The translations under genes and the position numbers were made by a program. The notes beneath the pieces are model-generated. The model worked only from the letters and a program-made list of their open reading frames with translations, ran no database searches and was not told the origin of the DNA. A stretch of 64,000 nucleotides of DNA from Copromyces sp. CBS 386.78 (taxonomy: Eukaryota > Ascomycota > Sordariomycetes > Sordariales > Sordariaceae): assembly GCA_030685235.1 (NCBI GenBank), contig MU839147.1:62001-126000 (forward strand). The letters are read 5' to 3'. Positions within the stretch are counted from its first letter, which is position 1; every line of letters starts with the position of its first letter. Shown piece after piece: positions 20,461 to 32,076 of the stretch.

Positions 20461-21162
20461 AGCTGTCCGGGAACAACAAAGATGGATGAGGAGGTGGAGA
20501 GTTGGCCAAGCCCGCTCGGTTCGTTCTCAACAGTGAAAATTTTTAGTCGAGACACCTGGGCTAATATTAACGACACTTGAGGCAGTCGCAAAGTTGTGAC
20601 AGGAAGGAGCGCCTCCAGTCAGAATAGGCAACGGATGGGAAAAGAGAAGTCCCGAATCCGTTGTCGTTTGGTTGTTCCTTCCGATTCTGATGTGACTGTC
20701 ACCAAGGGCACCTTCCGTCTGTAGCCATAGTTGTGAATATGCAGAATGTGAAGAATAGCAGCGTTCAATCGTTCTGTGCGTCTGGTAATTACTTTGGTGA
20801 ACCTTCCTCTCACTCGTTCTCCCAATCAGCAATCACCGTCGATCTGGTTATTGCTTTCACTTAGTCGTCTACAGACTGTCACTGACTGTCCCCTGCCGGC
20901 CGTGTACGCTGGGCCGTTAACTTCGTTTGCAGATATCGGCGTGGCGGAAATTTGTTGCACCAAACGGCTTAGAGAAGCATGTATCCGTCCTTTTCCTGTG
21001 AGATGGGCATGGGGAGATGGAAGCCGTTTGAAGCGTTCCCGGTGGGCAATCAATGGTTGCCATCAGAGAAAGAAACAGCGACTATCTTCTGCCTGCTTCG
21101 CCCTTCTTCCTCCGTCGTGGTGATCAGCTCGGGATTAAAAGAGCCTTCCTCTCCCATAACTG
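20461..21162. other. Intergenic, no gene seen
   Basis: 0.7 kb between the chitin-binding fragment and the WHW/FRN-motif gene. Only short, unconvincing open frames occur on either strand. Confidence 0.5.
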
Positions 21163-21933
21163 ATGGATGTCCCTTTCGATGTCTGGTTAAGTCGCGTCCG
21201 GATGAAAGAAAAGACGCACACACGACCAACGAGAAGTAGGCACTCCTCATCACCGTCATCTTCTGCTTCTCCCACATCCTCAGCCTCCTCAGAAGATACG
21301 ATCCGAACTCCCACGTCTGACTCGGAATCGACAGTCTCATCCTCTCTTCATACCTTTATCACTTCGATGCCTCGTCCAAAGATGGAACGCTTATTGGAAT
21401 CTTCCACATCTGGATCCGTCGATGACCTCTACCAGGGCCGTGACGATAAACCCTCGGGCAATTCGTCGTATCTCATCCTCCACCAGCCCACCAACCTAGC
21501 CCTGACCTTGGTCGGCGGCAAGCTGACTCTTTACAAAATCCCGCCCCCGTTCGAAGAAGGACACCCCCTCACAGGCAAATGCAGCTGGCACTGGCAGTGT
21601 GTTGAAAAGGGTGGCTGGCTCGGCTTTCGCAACGGCGCGAGCGGGCGGTTTCTCAGCACCCCTGAGAAATATTATGGAAATCTTCTTGATGTTAATGAGG
21701 TCCACCACGGATCTCAACAGCAGCTGGTATGCATAAGGGCAGAAGGCGGATGTGAGCAGGGATCCGAGACGCCGCAGCAGCGTGGGTACGTGATGCACTT
21801 CCTGTATGACTCGAAGCTGGTCAAGGCATGGCTGAAGCCCTGCTCAGAAGTCTGGAAAGAGGGATCCGATATGGACATGACTTGGAAAGATGGACAGGAG
21901 GGGACGGAATGGAGGTTCGTCAAGGTTGCGTGA
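21163..21933 (+). CDS. Fungal WHW/FRN-motif protein (possible beta-trefoil), copy 1
   Basis: A single exon encodes 256 aa. A Ser/Thr-rich basic N-terminus of about 90 residues precedes a globular domain: YLILHQPTNLALTLVGGKL, TLYKIPPPFEEG, SWHWQCVEKGGWLGFRNGAS, GRFLS and the C-terminal EGTEWRFVKVA. The same motif series occurs in the minus-strand gene at 55958-56836 (YIILHQPTNRALSI, NWHWECVESDGWLSFRNAAT, GKFLG, WRFVKV), so the two are paralogues. The GW-x-FRN-x-A-x-G-x-FL pattern and repeated short strands suggest a fascin/ricin-like beta-trefoil, but this is inference; no function is known to me. No signal peptide is visible. The start may be the ATG at 21163 or MKEK 13 codons later. Confidence 0.72.
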   Translation: MDVPFDVWLSRVRMKEKTHTRPTRSRHSSSPSSSASPTSSASSEDTIRTPTSDSESTVSSSLHTFITSMPRPKMERLLESSTSGSVDDLYQGRDDKPSGNSSYLILHQPTNLALTLVGGKLTLYKIPPPFEEGHPLTGKCSWHWQCVEKGGWLGFRNGASGRFLSTPEKYYGNLLDVNEVHHGSQQQLVCIRAEGGCEQGSETPQQRGYVMHFLYDSKLVKAWLKPCSEVWKEGSDMDMTWKDGQEGTEWRFVKVA

Positions 21934-24900
21934 TAACGGCCATAACCGGACCTCTCTGGTTTTGTCACATCTCGAAAGCCAAGTCTGTACCAAGTTTGAA
22001 ATATTGGTAACTTAATGAATCAAGAAGGCTCGATCTTCGATCGTGTCGCGAAATGTAATGTTCCGCCGGAAATTGTAGATGCTCTCGTTCAATGCTGCTT
22101 TTGTTGTTTGTATATCTATCGTCATCCGATCCCGTCCCGTCGTCTGAAGTCCGTCTTCGCATTTCGTAATCAAGCCCTTATCTTATCGTTATCTATATCT
22201 GCACGTGACACCCCTGAGCATCACCACGTATGTTGCATACCTCTCTCTCAAGCTTCAAAACTATCCTTCGATCGTTTTACACATTGCCCACGAGAAGAAT
22301 ATGCAAATTCATCACGCTCTGATAGAGTTGCACCCTTGTGAGAAAATTTGCAAAACCAAACAAGTTTCTTCCTGACAGCGACAATGTAATGGTTCATAGC
22401 ACCGATAGTCATCCACCGGCTTCGGTATCGGTGTCAGATCCATTATTCCATTATCACGACACTATATCTGACTTATTCTTTGCGATTTTGTACCCGGTGG
22501 TTATTGCGTCCGCCGGTCCCTTTTCACCTTCTTCTCACCTTATCCCATGGTCATTATTCTCGGCCCAACAACTCCACACCGTTGAACAACGTCCTGCTTC
22601 CATAACTGTCGTTACGATGCAAGACTACACGATAAAAGATTTGCCTCTTCATCTTTTGGCCTCCCTCTCCGCTCACCTTGCCTCCCGTCTTGCTGCGCCT
22701 ACGTAGATGATAGTTGCCCCTGGGAGGCCTCACCATCACTCCATTGCCTCATTTCCCTTACTATCAGAACTATCTTACTTGTTCAACCCCGGTACTCCTC
22801 AGATTCATTATTTCCTCCATCCATGCCCCCCAATGCCCCGATGGCGAATTGTGAGGCTTTCACGAAGCTTCTCGATGGAGACACGGAGATTGCTGAGGCA
22901 GATTGACAAAACTGCCTGGAGATGAATGGAGAATGCCTCGCGTGAACTCACCGACGAATAGCATTTGCTTTCTTTTCGATGTTGTCCACAACCTTGTGCT
23001 GTCGTGGCTTAGCTGCAACTCTGCCTTCTGTTGAGTGATTGGGGAGTGAAAATGTCTGATCAATATCTACCCGATCCTGGTGATCCAGGCTGTGCGTCTT
23101 TGGCCACTGTGGAGTTGATGCCATGATTGTCGAGACCTCTTAGACAAGTTGCGTGGTCTCCAGCTCCAATGACATACCCTTTGTGATAATCCGTAGCTGG
23201 TTTGGGCCTGTCATTGCTCGTTCATGAAGGCACCATCACCCACGCACAAGAGCATAGCCACGATGCTAAGGTTGCTCACACACAGAAACCAAGATTATGA
23301 TATCCTGACCTGACCACACAGCCAAGAAAGACTAAGATAAACAAATCAATGGTCCTGACAACGGTGAACATCAACCATCAAACATCAAGATGCTACCCCC
23401 TAACAACCTTGATGCAGCATGGAGCTGCTATCGACTTCCCATCACGATCACATCCCTATCACCAACAGATGATCGAAACGTAGCGTACCTCCTACCCTCA
23501 CAGCCACGATGCGCCGAGTCGGACATGGAGATTTGCAATATCCAGTTAACCCAGAAGATGGTGGTTCTAACGACAGCGGAGATGGTGTATACCTACTAGC
23601 TTGGCTCTCTCGCCATATGATATCGATCCTTGGTAGGTACGTGGATCATGCGACATGCCTATTCTCCTTGTCTCCGTTGCAGGAACCTGTAAAACCGATG
23701 GTGATGAGGTGTTGATGAACTCCATACCTCTGTGCTTAGCCTACGCGCTGGCATAGGTCGGGTTGGTCGATGGTTGGATGAGTCGGTTTGGGTATGTCTA
23801 GCATGAGTGAGCGCTTACAGTACTCCACTGTTTATCTCCTAGTTGTACCCATCGCCATCAGAGAAGATGCCCAAGGCCTTCTCTGAGCTCTTGCTCAGAC
23901 CATGGAATAGTACCATGGCCCATAATCCTTGCAAAAAGTTGGGAATAGCGCCTTTAGCGACGACGTATTTCCTCCGCAGAACCGAGTGAACTGCACACAT
24001 GTTCATGAAGGACTTCGTTGTCGAGCTCCTTACCCCCTCGTTGAGCACCCTACAAAACAGCTGTGGTGGTGAGACTTAGAAGAAGATGAAGCGATATCGA
24101 GTGCTATCGAACCGATACCAGTCCCAAGTAAAAGCAAGGCATACCAAGGCATAGGCGTACAAACGACAAACGCAAAATTAAAGAGGCGGAGAACCGAACC
24201 CGCCATCACACATGCCGACGTCGTGTACTGACACCTGCGTGAAGCGAAGGAGGCTTAGACCTTTCTTGTCTCTCTTCTGCTCCCCGTGGACGTTGTCATT
24301 TGTACGAAATCGATGGGGACCAAGGTAACTAGTTCGAGTTATGTTTCGTTGGATCCAGCCAAGTCCCGTCTGTATCAAGCCTTTCTTTTGCCTCCCTTTT
24401 TCGGTACAGAGTCCGGCCGGTGGTTGGAGGCCGGGCTGATACTGAGACCGGACGGAGGCTGAGGTTTGGACGTTGAAGGTTGGACGTTGGACGTCGGTTA
24501 ATAGAGGTAGCGTAGGATAGCATAACACCTTCCTTTCTCTGAGGTCTCCGTCCAGCTAACCAGCTACTAGCTAGCTAGCCGTGGCCACCAGCCGGGTGTT
24601 GATCAAGCACCGATCTGGAAAGCTTCCGGTCTTCCATCTTCTGGTCATGACCCGGTCCGTGATATGACCTTGACCCTGAGTCTGGGCGGGCGGCATTACT
24701 TGCTAGCTGGCCGGCTGGCTGACTGGCCGGCATCAATGTCTCCGATTGGTATTAGAGCATTCTAGTACCGCGACTGGAAGGGTGGAAGGGAAAGAAAAGG
24801 GCATATGAAACAGGCGTTACGTCTCATTACCTTACCTTCCACTTGATAACCAGACGACCATGGTCCGGTACGGAGGTATCAAGAGGCGAGAAACGAATAA

Positions 24901-27900
24901 TAGGTACCAAGGGACGCCGAGCCTTCTCGCTGCGTATCATCATCATGTCTGGTATGACTTTCCATGATATTGATGTCGGAGATTGTCTCCTTGGCGTGCT
25001 GGAGTGAGTTGGTTGGGATGAAGTCGTCTAGGAGTTCCCTGACTTTTCTTTGCCTGTCGGAAGCAAAAGCTGACATACCACTTACCTAACACACTCTGAT
25101 GAGATTCCACAGACTTGCTTTCTTGAAAGAGAAAGATACTCATCTTCCATTCGTCAGTACTCTTCCACATCGTGTAAGTTGTAAGTTACCATTCAAGTTC
25201 TTGCTTGCACTGCAGGGTAGCATGTACCTACATCCACAGACACCGCTTTTCTTTCCACACTCGGGACCGGGGCAGGGAAGGGACTAACATCAAGCCCCCA
25301 AGCCCATTTTGTAACGAGTAACGAATAAACTTTGCCCTCCTCCCTTTTTTGTCCCACGTCGACGACGCAATGCAGATGCTGCGCCTCAATTCTTCCCTTT
25401 CACCCTTATCCTGGCGTAATGGAGGTTAGTATTACGGAGGACCATCGATATGTGTTTGGATCCTGAGTATCGTCCCGAGTCCTGGTATGTTCCGTATTAT
25501 CAGAGACCCAGGGAGTGCCAGGGTCTCTGGTATACCATTTTTGTTCCCATACCACCTTCCCAATCATCTGTTATCTTTTAGACTTCACGGGATCAAATGT
25601 GAGAAAAAAAAAGATGTAGCTATCCGTAGGCCACAGACGTGCAAACAGCCCCTGGAGCACCGCTGAACCCTTGTTTCGGAGATCACTTGATCTCGAGTAC
25701 CGGCCGGGACGGTAAGTACCCCTACCGGTGAGGATATACACTCACCGACTTCATTTCGGAGAGCTCAGATTTCAAACTTGAATCTGGAAATTTTTCAGAC
25801 GAAGATGCTGCTTGAGCTTCGAAGAAATGTCGAGCGGCGAGGTTCTTGATGATGTGTACATGGGTTCAATCCAACATATGTGAGGTTTCGGACATACCTG
25901 AGTGGTACATCGTTTTACACGTTGGGTGAATCCCAGACAAAGCACGTTGAAAAAACAGATTTTTCTTCTGCCGACTCCCTGGGTGTCAGCTTGATGGGCA
26001 ATTTTTGCTGCCTGATCTTTTTGCTTGAAAATATCAGTGTTCCCATTCCTGATCAGGTTTGAAGTGTGCATTGGAGACAACTTCAGCTTGCAGTATCTCC
26101 TAATGTCTTCCGACACCCATCCGTCCTTTCAAAATTCCTCAACTTCGAGGGAAATCTGTGAACAGTCAACTATCGATCAGACCTCAACACAGCAATTCAC
26201 AGAACCCCTGAAGTTAACAAGAGTCGAGTGTCCCAAACAGGCGAAGCGAACAACGGACGGGCCAGAATCCATATGGAATGGGCCCCTGGCTTACCAGGTC
26301 CACGGCCACCAATAGATTGCTTAGGAACGGCCAATCGAGCGGGTTTGCATTTGCACAGCCTCAATTTAAGCTCCTCTCATAGGTCTTGGCTTTGCTAACC
26401 ATCACTCATTGGGTTCCCGCTACCTAATCCTGATGTTAGTTGCATCACAAGGTTAGTTACTGATCGCCCCATCCATCACCGCTTTCGGTTCGGGAGCAAG
26501 AAGTTTGATTTTTCAGCATGCGGCCTTGTTGTTCTCATCTAGGAACGGAGAATCTTTTTACCACTTTTCCTGGAAGAACCTCTCATTGGTCGATGATAGT
26601 CGTTGAAATAGGGGTATTTCTGCGCAAGTATTTTTCTGTACGAATTTCGGCGAGAATCGCGCAGTGGTGGTGAAAGGCTCAAGGGGAAACAGATATGCTC
26701 CGAGTTCAAGATACTCCCGAGACCAGTAGAAGAAGGACGGCACTGCCCGGTAAATTCATGGCGTGTAAATCGTAGGCAAAGTGCATATCGGGTAGCGTCG
26801 CCGGACGTATCAGGATTCAGATCGTCAAGTCCAGACTCTGCATACCGACCCAGCAAAATCGGGAGCAGGGTCATCCATAGAAAGATGCATCCTCGCCGAC
26901 CACGAAACGCCCAACATCATGTGGAGTTCACTGACGAAGACCTTCGCTGGCAGGCGGGTCAACCGTGATACGTTTAAGACTCACGCACAAAGGCTCTCTT
27001 GAAACACCGGAGGTAAATGGCGTCCAATTGACCTTGTGAAGCTGGGCGCGTAGCGCGTATAATAGCGAAAGCTATGGAGCTTTTCGTTCGTTGGCAAATA
27101 TGCCAGAGATCACGGTCGTGCTTGGCTCTCCGCCCACTGAAATGCAAATGGCGATCAGATACGCCATAACCAGGGCCACTCAGCGGTGTTCTGTGTGCTT
27201 GTTGTAGTGGTTGGTATCATGGCATTCCCGATCCCTTCTGAGCTGACTGATGGAGCTACTAGCCCAGTAACCAGCGACTTAGTGAGTGGAGTGCCTGGTG
27301 AGATCGAGTGTCGTGGGCCATGACAGCGAGACAGTTGCACCTAGCAACATTGTCTACTATGCAGACGTGTAGTGATCGTGATGTTTTTCGGCACTTTCGA
27401 TCCTGCGACCTGCTTCCTGGATCGTTGTTCTGCAACAGTATTGTAACTTTGGAACGGTCTTGTCAATGATGATACATGGCGATCGACAACTTCGGCTTCC
27501 ATAAGGCTGAGAATTCTCGGCGTGATATTGGACAGCCTTGGCTAGGTATGCATGTGTATCTGTGACATTCTGGGCACCACATGCGGCTCACAACCTGGTA
27601 TCATCGCTCACAAAACTTCACGGTCATGTTGGATGGCAAGTTGTGAGATATGACTGGCTGCCTTGCGTATCGCCTTGCCAACAATCTTCCACTGTGATAA
27701 CGGAGAAGATGCGTATTCGTGGGTCGCGTTGGTTGTTATAAGCCACTTGCCTGTGGGGATTATCCGAGAAGGGCAGCATCTGTGTAAGTGCGGAAAGGGG
27801 GCATTGACACTTGGAAATGATGTTAACAATCAGCTTCCTAAACAGGAATTACCTCCTGGGTGTCAGAGGTGTGATAAGTGGGGACTGATTTTGCGCGAAG

Positions 27901-30900
27901 GATCGATAATTGAATGTGGCATAAAAGCTTATCTTATGTTAGCAACGCCAAGGTAGTGTTGAATGAAAGGTGTTAAATCGCCCTTTTGAGCATTTGCCCG
28001 CCGTGTTTGGAAAAGACGAAAGCAAGCCGCGCGCCAAAGTAGTAAGCATAAGCGGACCGTGTTTTGAGGAGAAAGACATTCTGTCCGGAGCGAAACGGAA
28101 GCCTAGAGGTCAGCCTTGAGGTGCCGGTAGTTGGCAGATTGGGAACGAATCATATGGCGTTCTCGGATGACTGGGGTCCGGTTGTCCGGGCTCCTATAAG
28201 CCAGAGCGGAGGTGTCATCACCTTGGTCAAATGTGAACATGTGGTGCCAGTGCCACGAGGAGTATTCCGGTTATTATTAAGATGTGGAAAAGAGGAGATG
28301 CCAATGGTTGGCTTGGATGTCTCTGCTCGAGTGCCGGGCGACCAAAGGGTGGTGGGAAAGCTTGAATCGTGCAATGGCCTGGATGGTTAACATGAAGTCG
28401 GTCGCAAATGGATGTCGCGTCATTACGCATAAAACAGCCCATCGGGATGATGAGTGTGGCGCTTTTGTTGATGATGCTTGGCTTTTCGTGTGTGCGTGGT
28501 AAAGGGTGGTGGTGGTAGTTCGCATGCGAGAAAAAGAGTGTGTAATTGCGCTGCTTGGATGTTCGGGTTCGGGTTCGATCTCAAAACACGCACGATCTTG
28601 ACCTTGACTTTGGATGTGCCGTGGAAATGAAATGCTGATCCGCCAAGATAATGCAATTCCATAACGGCGGCGTGTGTCAGCTTCGCAGTCTTATTGGGCA
28701 AGGAGTAAGTGTTTCTCGCAGAGGAGATGGTAGCAAGCGGTTGGCGACGGTGGGATATCGAATTTGTGAGGGCGTTTCATGAAACATTCGACCTGTATCC
28801 AATATCGAGCTTGACGGACTGCCCCGCGGCATTGATGCCAATGGTGGATGGACGAGGCTGTGTAAATGGCAGCCAAGGTGAATGCTGGGAATTCCTTTAT
28901 CCCTCTGCCATCTGATACCCTCTTGATGCCTTGCTGTTCGATTCGAGCATCGGATCACGATATGGCTCCGAAGTCCAGACTTGAGGAGGCAAAAGTAGCC
29001 GGAACCATGAGCACGACGGGAACTGCGCCTCAGCCAAGTCTCAGTTCGCTCGAGGAATTTGACACAGACAATGAGGATGCCGCGTCACGATCTTGTCGTT
29101 GTTTGTTGAGTTTTGGTTACATGTGTCCGTCTACCTAGTATCGCCATTGTCTAGATTGAGGATGAGGGGGACAAGTGGCCAAGACGGGGGCAAACTAAGT
29201 ATCAAAAGAGGCAGCTCAAACTCATGGCAACTTGGCTACCTCTTTGAGCCATGGAACCATTGGAACCCAAGAGCACAGCCACTTGTCTAGAGGGAAGGCT
29301 GGGATTGAATGTCGCCATTGAGGTAACAGAACAGGAAGATGGATGTTGAGAAGAAACTTGAAGTCCAAGTCTTGGCGCTTAGGACAGGGTGGGGTTGGTT
29401 TCTGTAGCGCTTTTATGTAAACTGCTGTGGAAACTGGAAAGGCTGCATGCGTGCGCAAACCGTCGTGATTTGACATGAAAACTTTGCAGAATGATTGGTG
29501 CTTGAAGTTGTTGTTGAGGCAGCCGAGACCTTCTCAATCGTTGTTCCGGGTGCAGTTTCCAAAAGTCAGGAAGGTGCACAATCGCTCTTTCCAATGTTGA
29601 TGTCAATTCATGGAGGTTGAATTGAAGTTGAAACTCCACCAGAAGACCCACCCCCTGACTCAAAGCGGAAGGCACGCATGGCAACGTCACAAGGCGGCCA
29701 GGAATTATCGACAACTCGCACACACGTCGCGATACTTACCTGGAGTTTGTGAGACCGTGAAGCTGCTCGTTCTACGCATCTGAACATTACCATCTTCCTC
29801 TCCAGGGTTCTGTAGACACTGCCTAGGTTAATCACATCGATCGCTAGGGCTGATAGTCAGTAAGCAGCACAATCATGAAATTATGAGTGTTAAGCTTTTG
29901 CAGGCCTCCACACAGGTCGCACTATCAAAGAGGTCATTGCAAACCTTGAAAGTTAGCGTGCATGCAAGGAGACCCCACGAAGGTTGAAATTAAAACTGGA
30001 GCCTTTGTTAGTGGTGGCTCCTGATGTCCTGCACGTCTGAGGCACAAAGTTGCCCTAAACGGACTAGCGACTTGAGGTTACCGACTTTGATACTACTTCA
30101 AGTTAGATCTCGACGATTGATCATATCCCCGCATCGAGTTGTCCTACAGATTCCATATCGGGATATTCCTGGAAAGGATGATGCAATCGACAAGACATTA
30201 CGGTTCAACGTTGCGGTGCCGAATTTTTTCACCAACATAGACCATCAAAGTTTGGTGAATTGATGCCAAAGTGCAAACAGATTGTCCTCGGACAGTCCAA
30301 CAGAGAGAAAGGGAGGCTAACTGAAAGTTACGGTAACGGTACTGGGTTACATTGACCGGAGCGGTTGACCAGTCCTGACAACTAGCAAATGCCAAGGGTG
30401 GCAGTGCTCAGTGAAGGTCCGGCGCCAAGCCTATCAGAGGAGCTCGTTTGGAGATCCATTGTGCAGACGGAGACGTTGCACCGACATCGTTCGCCCGTCG
30501 CCCGAATGATTCGGTGTCGTTGTCGTTGAACAGTCGCCGTCAGTCCGTCCCGTCTTTTTGGTGGCCCGGCTGGTGGTGCCCGAAGGTGCAAATCGGTGAA
30601 TCTGAGGCGGTCCGAGGACTGGAGATTGGAGCCAGACGTATCGAGAACGAACAGAGAAGGAATGGACGAGGGCATTGGAAGTGAAACATGTAAAGAATGG
30701 GCAAGACCGGTGACAGGAGAGCTTCTCTGAGGAGGAAGGACCTGAGTGCCAGTCAATGTCTATTTGTGCTATTCAACGCCTCAGATTTGCACCTTCCATT
30801 TCCACAACTCACAATTGCCCGGCCAATTTCTGAGAGTCTCACTTTTTCTAAGATCGAAGCACTTTTTCTGTGTGCCACACACCGACCGAGCGCTGCCGCT

Positions 30901-32076
30901 GCTGCACCACCTCTGATTACCATCATCATCCCTTTGATCAACAAATGTCCTCATTTTTGCTATATCGCGGGAAAGGTTGTTGATCCGTCGACAAAGCGTA
31001 CCTATCTTCCTTGGCTATCGCAAAATTACGTCTCGACCGATGCGTGGATAATACCGGCCAGGGTTTCACTTGTAATGGACCACAGGCGCCCCTGGCTGCG
31101 TGATCGACCTTCCCCCTTGGTTCTGGATTTGTTGTTAAGGTACGAAGCAGTACGTTTCAATACATACTGCGCTCAGGCCTTGGCTTGCTCCTTGGTCTGA
31201 AGTCTGAAGCTGCCGTGGGCGCTTCTTCTTTTTCCAAATATTATTACCCCATGGACGTCTAGAGGTAGATCTTGCCCATCATCGACTCCCTCCTGGGTTC
31301 TTTTTTCAATCTCCCAATCCTCCAATTCACCTCAACAAACTCAGCCTCAGTGCTCCCCGTCGTTTACACTACACCGCGGCGTCCAACCCACAAGTCGTCT
31401 GGCGGGCAAATGCGTAGCGACCGGAGGCCTTGAACTTCGGTATTTTTGCTGACCGCGTATTTCCACCTCGCCTCCTTTCCCCTGCCGTCTTTTACCATTG
31501 ATTCAACCCGGACCAACCTGAACCTTCGATTGCAGACTAGCCTAACAAAGCTGAGGTAGCTTCTACTTACAAGTGGGCAGCTTCGCTGTTGTTTGTTGGG
31601 TCGGCCACCTCACTCCCGCGCCTACCACCAAACACCGCCAAAGCACGCTACGGTACAGGGTACCTTTGACGTCCCAGAGCGGAATAGCCTGGGAAGCGAC
31701 AACAACAGCAGGGCCAAGAAGAACCTGAAATCTCCGCTAGAGGGTTTGCCTTCCTTAACATCCCCAGGCACCCCAAAACTCCTTCATCTCCTCGGCCTGC
31801 CCAGCTACAACCATACAGGTATCCGACCTTACTCGACTTCTTGTTGAGTGTGGCTCTGTTTACCGCGCCTCGATTTCCAAAGGCATCCTGATATTGCAAA
31901 TCAAACAGCGTTCGCCTTAGCAACGCGGACAATTGAGCATTCCATCGGAAACCAGGAATCTGCCCCTGCGCAGCTGACGGGTTGCCCATTGGCCTCCGTG
32001 TCCACCGCATTCGAGGTGGTCACGCCAGACAACACAGCCGCCAACTGACTCCTCTGTTTTGCCATTGTCAGCAATC
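21934..32076. other. 10-kb region without a supportable gene
   Basis: I find no frame with recognisable domains or a convincing exon-intron chain here, only short open frames of mostly 60-170 codons on both strands. Base composition is ordinary rather than strongly AT-rich, so it is not an obvious RIP-degraded repeat island. Local features: CTAGCTAG/GGCTGGC-rich sequence at 24,540-24,730, a palindromic-looking ACCCAGGG...CAGGGTCT area at 25,500-25,535, and CT-rich DNA from about 30,800 that is probably the nca-2 promoter and long 5' leader. The two GTGGCTC words at 30,014 and 31,850 resemble the calcineurin/Crz1 core. No tRNA, 5S rRNA or CRISPR array is seen. Confidence 0.55.

Noticed and set aside
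30697..31200. 167-codon frame upstream of nca-2
   Set aside because: Poor coding character and lies in probable promoter or leader of nca-2.
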